Shown in pieces: positions 1-5,164 of a stretch of DNA of 8,296 nucleotides. This DNA comes from Pyrinomonadaceae bacterium (GTDB lineage Bacteria; Acidobacteriota; Blastocatellia; Pyrinomonadales; Pyrinomonadaceae): positions 1 to 8,296 of the forward strand of contig JACCTF010000884.1 in the NCBI GenBank assembly GCA_013812565.1, given 5' to 3'. The translations under genes and the position numbers were made by a program. The notes below the pieces were generated by a model that ran no database searches, had not been told where the DNA came from, and worked only from the letters and a program-made list of their open reading frames with translations. The stretch's first letter is position 1; every line of letters begins with the position of its first letter.

Positions 1-417
1 GGATGCTGGGAACGCTATGCGTCGGCAACGGCTGCGGTTGCGCTCTACATGGGTGATCGCGCGCCGACCGGCAGCGCTACAGCGCCACGCTTTGTCGAGA
101 TCGCGGCGCGCGCTGAAGCTGGAGAACGACGCGCGCAAAGCACACTGGAGCGCGTCGGCGAGTATCTCGGCATCGGCATCGGCAACTTGATTACCGGCCT
201 CGGCGTGTCGCGCGTTGTGGTTTCCGGTCGCATCGTCTACGGCTGGCGTTTCTTGCGCGCACCGCTTCACGAAGCGGTGCGGCGCACGATGGCCGGGCGA
301 TTGACGCAGTGGTCAGTGGAGGCTGGAGAGCCAACTGGCGCAGGATTAGGCGGCGCGGTTGAAGTCGCCGTCGAACAGTATCTTTCGACGCTTACGGCCC
401 AAGCAAAAGCGGCTTAA
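1..417 (+). CDS. ROK-family protein, C-terminal part (5' truncated by window edge)
   Basis: The reading frame is open from base 1 and ends at TAA 415-417, so the gene starts upstream of the window; the Met at base 49 is internal. The first residues read GCWERYASATAAVALYMGDR, which matches the region just after the zinc-binding CxCGxxGCxE motif of ROK proteins (here the last Cys and the Glu survive at the edge). Further on, GIGIGNLITGLGVSRVVVSG matches the ROK segment where a helix with 'G.GI.NL' leads into the 'vvvgG' strand, and the C-terminal helix has the usual length. ROK proteins are either sugar kinases (glucokinase, N-acetylglucosamine or N-acetylmannosamine kinase) or NagC/XylR-type repressors with an N-terminal helix-turn-helix. 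The N-terminus that would decide between them is missing. Its neighbourhood (an SIS sugar isomerase and a permease) fits either. The family call is firm; the role is open. Confidence 0.87.
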   Translation, partial: GCWERYASATAAVALYMGDRAPTGSATAPRFVEIAARAEAGERRAQSTLERVGEYLGIGIGNLITGLGVSRVVVSGRIVYGWRFLRAPLHEAVRRTMAGRLTQWSVEAGEPTGAGLGGAVEVAVEQYLSTLTAQAKAA

Positions 418-424
418 CATGAGC

Positions 425-640
425 CATCCACAAAGGACACAAGAGCACAAAGATGAACACATACTACTGATCATTCCGCTGATTATGATGTTTAGAGTTC
501 ACGCTTGAGCGTGCTTGGTCGTGCAAGAAGCAGCCTAAAGGCTGCACTCTAAACTCCTCATCTTCACGCGGGCGGACTACTACTGTGCACTCTCCTGTGT
601 CATGGTTGTATCTTCGTGTTCTTTGTGTCCTTTGTGGATG
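425..640. repeat. Imperfect inverted-repeat element with ~30-bp arms, nested
   Basis: The left arm 425-442 and right arm 623-640 are perfect reverse complements over 18 bp (core TCCACAAAGGACACAA). Pairing continues imperfectly inward (443-455 against 610-622, with one bulge and two mismatches). The enclosed ~180 bp contains a second, unrelated inverted repeat at 490-554. The element fills the gap between two convergent genes: the ROK stop is at 417 and the permease stop at 650. It could therefore act as a transcript end for both, although neither strand shows a U-tract after the arm. The wording belongs to the CACAGAG/CACAAAG class of degenerate intergenic repeats, also seen here at 3839-3935. 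It encodes no protein; mobility is not demonstrated. Confidence 0.75.
490..554. repeat. Small cruciform/cloverleaf repeat inside the larger palindrome
   Basis: A closing stem GTTTAGAGT (490-498) pairs with ACTCTAAAC (546-554), 9 bp perfect. Inside it are three hairpins in a row: CACGCT/AGCGTG (500-505/508-513), CTTG/CAAG (514-517/524-527) and GCAGCC/GGCTGC with a TAAA loop (530-535/540-545). The layout is a four-way junction and resembles a tRNA outline. However, there is no anticodon arm, T-loop consensus or 7-bp acceptor stem, so it is not a tRNA. I associate this wording with multi-copy intergenic repeats of Blastocatellia; that link is memory, not a search result. Confidence 0.75.
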
Positions 641-649
641 CCCTTGAGG

Positions 650-1933
650 TTAAAGAAGAAACATCCACGCGCCGAGCAGCAGTCCGCCGAAACAGGTGAG
701 CATCATCGTAATGATCGTTTGACGAGTGATCTCTTCAACTGAGACGCCAGTGAAGTTGGCGACCCATACATTGTGCGTGTTCGTCGGGTCGCATACGGTC
801 TGCACCTGAGTAATTGACATTACGGCGGCCAGGAGAGCAAGCGCTGGCAGCACACCCGCTGCGAACATAATCGAGTAGACGCCTGCTCCGACGCCGAACA
901 GATTGAACGGCCCACGATATAGCGCGAGCGGAGAAAGCAAACTGAAGAAGAGTATGTATGCGATGGGCGAGCGAAGCGGCACGGCTGTAACGATGGGGGC
1001 GAGCGCTGTTTTAACATCCGGCAACGTCAAAGCGTTGAGCAGCATGCCGATGCCGATCATTAGAATGATCGCCGGCGCGCCGTCCTCCAAGCCGCGCACG
1101 GCTGAAGCGGAGAGGGTGCGAATGGATAAACGCGGCTGAGTTGTCAGCACGCCGTAAAGAGCGCCGCCGATGAATGCCGGAATCTGGTTCCAGCCGAATC
1201 CGAGGTAGAGAACAAGCGGCACAAAAGGTGTGAGGAAAGCGAGCAACGGCAAGCGCCGTCCAGCCGAGCGTTGCAACAACTCACTACGTGTTGCAACGGC
1301 CCAGAAGCTTGCCCCGCGCGTGGCGCGTGCAGCCAACGCAGCGTGAATCGTTACCGCCGAAACTGTGATTAACAACAAGCCCACGGCGAAACGCGAAACC
1401 TCCGGCGGCAGCGTTCCTGTCGGCGCGATCTGTAGTAAATCCTGGTAGAGACGCCATAAGGCCAAGTTAAAGATAAAGCCCGTCGCGTAGGCCATTAAAA
1501 ACAGCACCGCCGCCATTCTTCGCGGCACGCCCAAGCTCATCATGATCGGCAGCACTAGCGATCCGACCATGATGATTGCACCCAAGCCTGTAAGCGATGT
1601 AAAGAGTACGGCTGTAACAAACATTAATGCGCCGGCGACCACGCCCGGACGCTCGCCGCCAAACTCCGCCGCGCGCTTGATAATCTCCTCAGCGATTCCT
1701 GTAGTGATCATCACACGCCCCAGCATCGCACCCGCAAACACTGCCACGTAAGCCGGAGCGAGTTTCACTGCGCCCGCCGCAATCACATCGTTCAAAATGT
1801 TATTGAGCGGCAACTGAACAAGTGCCGCCACGGCAATCGCCATCGCTGGAAGGGCAAGCAGCGCAGGCATGACGCGTGCGAACATCAACCACGCGAAGAA
1901 GGCGAAGAGGAGTAGAAGAAGGAGACCGAGCAT
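650..1933 (-). CDS. Ion-transporter-superfamily permease (GntP/CitMHS/DcuC-like)
   Basis: A 427-residue, very hydrophobic protein with about 11-13 membrane segments and no soluble domain. The segment at residues 111-134 (FTSLTGLGAIIMVGSLVLPI) resembles the Ser/Thr/Gly-rich re-entrant loop plus helix of ion-transporter-superfamily carriers. An 'FGGERPGVVAG' loop near 91-101 is reminiscent of the GDRxG loop of gluconate/citrate permeases. The C-terminal half has a second polar stretch (VCDPTNTHNVWVANFTG, about 380-396), as expected for an inverted-repeat fold with two substrate loops. Such carriers import organic acids or sugar acids with protons or sodium. The substrate is unknown. The start MLGLLLLLLF fits the family, but no Shine-Dalgarno precedes it: a GGAGTCA-type repeat (complement strand) occupies that position. 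It is last in the minus-strand series, 291 nt after the FAD oxidoreductase, and so may have its own promoter or none. Confidence 0.82.
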   Translation of the reverse strand: MLGLLLLLLFAFFAWLMFARVMPALLALPAMAIAVAALVQLPLNNILNDVIAAGAVKLAPAYVAVFAGAMLGRVMITTGIAEEIIKRAAEFGGERPGVVAGALMFVTAVLFTSLTGLGAIIMVGSLVLPIMMSLGVPRRMAAVLFLMAYATGFIFNLALWRLYQDLLQIAPTGTLPPEVSRFAVGLLLITVSAVTIHAALAARATRGASFWAVATRSELLQRSAGRRLPLLAFLTPFVPLVLYLGFGWNQIPAFIGGALYGVLTTQPRLSIRTLSASAVRGLEDGAPAIILMIGIGMLLNALTLPDVKTALAPIVTAVPLRSPIAYILFFSLLSPLALYRGPFNLFGVGAGVYSIMFAAGVLPALALLAAVMSITQVQTVCDPTNTHNVWVANFTGVSVEEITRQTIITMMLTCFGGLLLGAWMFLL

Positions 1934-1934
1934 A

Positions 1935-1966
1935 GAAGAAGGAGTCAGAAGTCAGGAGTCAGAATA
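1935..1966. repeat. Heptamer repeat abutting the permease start
   Basis: Three consecutive 7-mers GGAGTCA, GAAGTCA, GGAGTCA (1941-1947, 1948-1954, 1955-1961) are flanked by degenerate copies (GAAGAA.., GAATAGA). The array ends one base before the permease ATG (1933-1931, complement). On the coding strand it is pyrimidine-rich (TGACTCC units), so it provides no ribosome-binding site. It resembles the short heptamer repeats described in cyanobacteria and seen in other repeat-rich genomes. Confidence 0.7.
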
Positions 1967-1985
1967 GAAGCAATGATCTTTGTCT

Positions 1986-2107
1986 TAATTTATTACCCGC
2001 GCCGGCGATGTCAAGAAACTTGGAAAAGGTGTAGTTGACGATTGCCGACAGACCACCGCTAAACTCTTTTGCAGGTTGATCTGAAGCGCGTGGTACTTGC
2101 TCGGACT
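1986..2107 (-). pseudogene. Fragment of TonB-dependent receptor (Oar-like), frameshifted
   Basis: On the minus strand 2107-2066 reads SPSKYHALQINLQK. After a shift of one base, 2063-1986 reads FSGGLSAIVNYTFSKFLD followed by IAGAGNKL. Restoring one base at the AG dinucleotide 2065-2064 gives an Arg codon and joins them as ...LQINLQK-R-FSGGLS.... This is the typical text of an outer-membrane beta-barrel strand pair in acidobacterial TonB-dependent receptors ('YHALQv.lqKRFs.GLs...nYTfSKs.D'). Only about 40 residues of a receptor that is normally around 1,000 residues remain. There is no start or plug domain, and the 5' side runs straight into a palindromic repeat (2108-2137). It is best read as a decayed remnant left by deletion or repeat insertion. 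Short ORFs drawn across it (about 1959-2258 minus) are not real genes. Confidence 0.65.
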
Positions 2108-2137
2108 CGCAGAGAGTTGAATCATTAACTCTCTGCG
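2108..2137. repeat. Perfect 11-bp hairpin repeat CGCAGAGAGTT/AACTCTCTGCG
   Basis: The arms 2108-2118 and 2127-2137 are exact reverse complements around an 8-nt loop. The following bases continue with a second CTCTGCGGA unit (2141-2149), so this is another CTCTGYG-class degenerate repeat. A small GC hairpin CCGC-GCCT-GCGG follows at 2158-2169. The repeat directly abuts the receptor fragment and lies about 90 nt beyond the stop of the FAD oxidoreductase. No T-run follows on either strand, so it is not a standard intrinsic terminator, though it could protect or end that transcript. Confidence 0.65.
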
Positions 2138-2224
2138 AACCTCTGCGGACAAGGCTTCCGCGCCTGCGGCAGTGAGGTCCTCCATTGTGTACCAATCTTG
2201 TGTGAATAGATTTAGCGCACCCGG

Positions 2225-3976
2225 CTACTTCGCCGACGGAGCGGCGGGCCGCGTCCACTCCATCACGGCCTTTTGCGCTCTGAGTTTCGCAGTTAAAGCT
2301 TTCGTGTTCACGTCTTGCACCGCGCTTCTTTTATCAATCGCCATTTTCGCCGCTACTCCTGCCGCTTGGCCGAGAATCATGTACTGCGGTTCCATGCGCA
2401 CCGTTGAATAGCTTACGTGGCTTGCCGAGAAGCAGACCGGCACCAGCAGGTTTGTCGCCTCTTTACGCTTTGGCACCAGAATGCGATACGGGATTTGATA
2501 CGGCTGCACCGGCACTTGCATGTCGCCTTCGTTCTCAACTGCTCCGTCAGTTGTCGGGACGCGTTGAATGTTGTGCGAATCCGAGTTGTAGGAACCCATC
2601 CCGATCACATCTTCTTTCGTGCGCTCGGTTTGAATATCTTTTTGAATCATCACGTACTCGCCGATCATACGGCGGGCTTCGCGCACATAAAGCTGACGCG
2701 GCCAGTTGTCGGTGTCCACAAATTCGTCTTTGGCGAGTCCGAATCGGCTAACCTCTTGCTGCAACTCTTTCGGCACCTGCGGGTCGTTGGCGAGAAAGTA
2801 GAGAAAGCCCTCGATGTAATCTTTATGCTCCTGCCAAATCTGCGCACGCCGTTTGTAGCTTGCCTCCGGATAATCCCAATTGCCGCCGATATAGTCGGTC
2901 GAGAATGCTCCGTTATTATTCGTATCAGTCTTTTTACCTTCAACCGGGTCGGGCTTCATCACATCTTTCATGAGCGGCGCGCGTCCGTTCTTCTCGGTCA
3001 TCGCTTTCAACATTCGAGCCAGCAACTCATACCGCTTCGGGTTATAGTTTGCCGGGCGCGGAAACGGCACACGGTTCTCCGGGACATCCGTCATACAGAT
3101 GCGGAAGTTATATGCCTGTACTTTTTTGTCTGCCGCCCCGACTGTGCCCTTTGGCCCGGGCTGAACTTCGGGAAGCAACTTACCCGTCGCATCGTAGGGC
3201 GAAACGCGCACTGTGAATTGGTGCTTCGGCGTTTGTTCCCTAACGCCCGCGAGCGATTCGTTGTACTGCGCAATGCCCTCTCTGCCCCACGTATAAGAAA
3301 CGCCTGCTTGTTTCATCAAGTCGCCTTCATACGTGCAGTCGGCGAAGATTTTTCCCTGGAACGTGTCACCGTTCTCCATGATGATTTCGGTGATTACGGT
3401 TCCCTTCTTCCGCACGCCTCCTTGTTCGCGCAAACGATTATTGTAGAAGACGGCAACGCCCGCTTCCTTTACCATCTCGTTGAAAACCTGCTCGGCGATT
3501 GAAGGCTCGAAGTGCCACTCGATGCTTTTGCCGTAGCGACGACCTACACGCTCGAAAAACTCCAGGGAGATGCCGCCGATCACCTCCTTCTTGCCGTAGT
3601 CAGTCCACCCCAAACCGCCCGAGACCATCCCGCCAAGATGACGTTCCGGCTCCAGCAGCGCCACGCTTGCGCCTTCGCGCGCGGCCGCCACGGCTGTGAT
3701 CGTGCCGCCCGCTGTTCCGCCGTAAACCACCACGTCATACTTTCGAACAGTCGCCCCGTCAGCACTCATGCATAACCAAAGAAACGCCGCCGTCAGTGCC
3801 AGACCGATCTTCAGTTGGGTGTGAAGTAGGTTAGTCTTCACCACAGAGGCACAGAGAGACACAGAGGCTGCACAGAGAAAAGTATTCAACTCTCTGTGTG
3901 CTCTGTGCTTCTGCGTCCTCTGTGTTAAATCCTTGCGTGATATACGCTCGGATGAGAATAGTTTTGTCACTCGCAT
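2225..3976 (-). CDS. Exported FAD-dependent oxidoreductase (FAD_oxidored family)
   Basis: A 583-residue protein of the FAD_oxidored (PF12831-type) family. The N-terminal dinucleotide fold is DVVVYGGTAGG (residues 81-91) with the ribose-binding acid in LLEPERHLGGM (Glu109). The C-terminus carries the FAD-contacting segment RMEPQYMILGQAAGVAA (527-543). These proteins are flavoproteins of mostly unknown substrate, often exported and linked to polysaccharide use. A hydrophobic stretch (LKIGLALTAAFLWLCMSADGA, about 55-75) looks like a signal peptide, but it sits unusually far from the start. Residues ~15-46 are encoded by a palindromic CTCTGTG repeat. The start at 3976 is supported by a strong GAAGGAG six nt upstream; no later ATG, GTG or TTG before the signal region has a comparable site. 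It follows the esterase gene after 165 nt. The reaction and substrate are not known. Confidence 0.85.
   Translation of the reverse strand: MRVTKLFSSERISRKDLTQRTQKHRAHRELNTFLCAASVSLCASVVKTNLLHTQLKIGLALTAAFLWLCMSADGATVRKYDVVVYGGTAGGTITAVAAAREGASVALLEPERHLGGMVSGGLGWTDYGKKEVIGGISLEFFERVGRRYGKSIEWHFEPSIAEQVFNEMVKEAGVAVFYNNRLREQGGVRKKGTVITEIIMENGDTFQGKIFADCTYEGDLMKQAGVSYTWGREGIAQYNESLAGVREQTPKHQFTVRVSPYDATGKLLPEVQPGPKGTVGAADKKVQAYNFRICMTDVPENRVPFPRPANYNPKRYELLARMLKAMTEKNGRAPLMKDVMKPDPVEGKKTDTNNNGAFSTDYIGGNWDYPEASYKRRAQIWQEHKDYIEGFLYFLANDPQVPKELQQEVSRFGLAKDEFVDTDNWPRQLYVREARRMIGEYVMIQKDIQTERTKEDVIGMGSYNSDSHNIQRVPTTDGAVENEGDMQVPVQPYQIPYRILVPKRKEATNLLVPVCFSASHVSYSTVRMEPQYMILGQAAGVAAKMAIDKRSAVQDVNTKALTAKLRAQKAVMEWTRPAAPSAK
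3839..3935. repeat. CTCTGTG/CACAGAG palindromic repeat inside a coding region
   Basis: The left half (3839-3881) consists of CACAGAG units, and the right half (3890-3935) of CTCTGTG/CTCTGCG units. Together they form a long imperfect hairpin around a short AT-rich centre (TATTCAA). It is open in the frame of the FAD oxidoreductase and supplies about 31 residues (…LTQRTQKHRAH… then …FLCAASVSLCASVV). Similar repeat-derived peptide text recurs at misannotated starts in many environmental genomes. Here the strong ribosome-binding site lies on the far side, so the repeat really appears to be translated. Confidence 0.8.
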
Positions 3977-3982
3977 TACTTA

Positions 3983-3989
3983 CTCCTTC
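3983..3989 (-). promoter_or_regulatory. Ribosome-binding site fixing the FAD oxidoreductase start
   Basis: The minus strand reads GAAGGAG, then six nt (TAAGTA), then ATG at 3976. This is the strongest Shine-Dalgarno seen in the window, and it places translation initiation upstream of the repeat at 3839-3935. Confidence 0.75.
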
Positions 3990-3992
3990 AAC

Positions 3993-4027
3993 TTCGGTTG
4001 GGCATCTTCGTAAAACGAAGCACCGAA
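3993..4027 (-). promoter_or_regulatory. Possible leader stem-loop just upstream of the FAD oxidoreductase RBS
   Basis: TTCGGT (3993-3998) pairs with ACCGAA (4022-4027), enclosing a second hairpin CTTCG/CGAAG (4006-4010/4016-4020). The fold ends three nt before the Shine-Dalgarno. The stems are short (6 and 5 bp), so chance is possible. The rest of the 3977-4141 gap shows no clear promoter or known riboswitch. Confidence 0.25.
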
Positions 4028-4141
4028 CACAAGGTTTAATCCTGGGGGTTAACCGTTAATTAGCTGTTCCATGCGGTGAATCGCGGTAAATTAAAGCGAG
4101 GAGCAATATAAAAGCAGTATGGCTACTTTTTAGAAATGCTT

Positions 4142-5131
4142 TTAGGGATTGCTCTGCGGTATGAAATCAGCCATCCGCTCCAGCATGCTTTTGACTTCCT
4201 CATCCCAGAAACGCCAATCGTGCCCGCCGGGCCGCTCGTGATATTCGTATTGAAACTTTCGTTCGCGCAGCGCATCAGCAAAGCGCGGGTTGCTTGACAC
4301 CACCGATGGTAACGGATCGTTTGCCCCGGTTGCGACATACAGGTAGGGCATACGTGCGCGTCGCTCGGGCGTGATGCGTTCGAGCAGCAGGAAGACGTCG
4401 TTTGCCTGGCGCGTCGGGCTGTCTTTCGGGCCGTAAGCGCCGAGTATATCTTTGATTCTCTGATCGTTCGCGTCATTAAAGCCGACCGTGCGCGGTACGT
4501 CAAAGGCTCCACTGAAGCTCGCGGCAAACGCGAACATATCGGGGAACCGCAGCGCGAACTTCATCGCGCCGAGGCCGCCCATCGACAGCCCGGCGATGGC
4601 GCGCCCGTGCCAAGTCGCGAGCGTGCGAAAGCTTTTGTCGATATGCGGAATGAGATCGCGCATCATCGCATCTTCGTATTTAGCTTGTTCATTCGTCGCG
4701 CTGTTGGCATACCAGCTATCACCGACGCCCGGCATCACGATGATCAAACGGTGCCGCGCTGCATACTGCACAAGGTTCGTTTTAGTCCACCAATCATTTT
4801 CGTCACCCGTTCGCCCGTGCAGCAGGTACAGCACCGGATAGCGGCGCATGCTCGTCGCATACTCAGTCGGCAGCAGCACACGATACGGCAAAGGCTTCCC
4901 ACCCAGGCTCGAAGCGGCAAGTGTTTCGCGTCTCGCTTCCCTCAACGCTTCGTTCGAGGCGGCAGATGACGTTTGCGTTTTCCTCGGTTGTGTTGCCACC
5001 GTCTGCGCTTTGGCGGGGCGTTGTGTCTGCGCGGTCGCTGCTTCAAACAGATCGAAGAATGATAAAGCGGCAAACAGCAGCGTGCCGCAGAGAAGCTTCC
5101 ATAAACAAACGTTTCGTTCTTTTCTGTTCAT
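4142..5131 (-). CDS. Secreted alpha/beta-hydrolase esterase (putative esterase / esterase D family)
   Basis: A 329-residue protein with an N-terminal signal peptide (basic start MNRKERN, hydrophobic core about 11-26, likely cleavage near ATAQ, 32-35). An Ala/Thr/Gln-rich linker follows to about residue 60. The hydrolase domain shows PVLYLLHGRTGDENDWW (99-115, oxyanion-hole region), the nucleophile elbow GLSMGG (181-186, Ser183), a probable acid in TGANDPL (Asp272) and the catalytic His in PGGHDWRFW (His304). The order and spacing match the PF00756 putative esterase family (feruloyl, acetyl and S-formylglutathione esterases, antigen-85-like). It would cleave an ester in the periplasm or outside the cell, perhaps removing acetyl or feruloyl groups from a polysaccharide; the substrate is inferred. 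The start lies 33 nt after the DUF4127 stop, so the two are probably co-transcribed. The nearest AGGTGG is rather far (13 nt) from the ATG. Confidence 0.87.
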   Translation of the reverse strand: MNRKERNVCLWKLLCGTLLFAALSFFDLFEAATAQTQRPAKAQTVATQPRKTQTSSAASNEALREARRETLAASSLGGKPLPYRVLLPTEYATSMRRYPVLYLLHGRTGDENDWWTKTNLVQYAARHRLIIVMPGVGDSWYANSATNEQAKYEDAMMRDLIPHIDKSFRTLATWHGRAIAGLSMGGLGAMKFALRFPDMFAFAASFSGAFDVPRTVGFNDANDQRIKDILGAYGPKDSPTRQANDVFLLLERITPERRARMPYLYVATGANDPLPSVVSSNPRFADALRERKFQYEYHERPGGHDWRFWDEEVKSMLERMADFIPQSNP

Positions 5132-5164
5132 AACCGTTTTATGACCACCTCGATTCTCAATCTA

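Noticed and set aside
490..554. tRNA gene
   Set aside because: The cloverleaf-like fold lacks a 7-bp acceptor stem, T-loop consensus and anticodon arm of the right size.
1935..1966. CRISPR array
   Set aside because: Units are seven bases with no spacers, and no cas genes are nearby.
2108..2137. Intrinsic terminator for the FAD oxidoreductase
   Set aside because: The hairpin is perfect but is not followed by a T-run on the transcribed strand, and its sequence belongs to a repeat class.
1959..2258. Minus-strand open frame of 99 codons (and a 66-codon one beside it)
   Set aside because: It overlaps the FAD oxidoreductase end, crosses a palindromic repeat, and its only recognisable text is the receptor fragment, which continues in the other frame. 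Treated as a pseudogene remnant.
2417..3502. Long plus-strand open frame (361 codons) inside the FAD oxidoreductase
   Set aside because: It lies antisense to a gene with clear family motifs, has no recognisable domain, and its Arg/His/Cys-rich composition is typical of a shadow frame.
4488..5144. Plus-strand open frames across the esterase gene
   Set aside because: They are antisense to a hydrolase with an intact catalytic triad and show no domain of their own.
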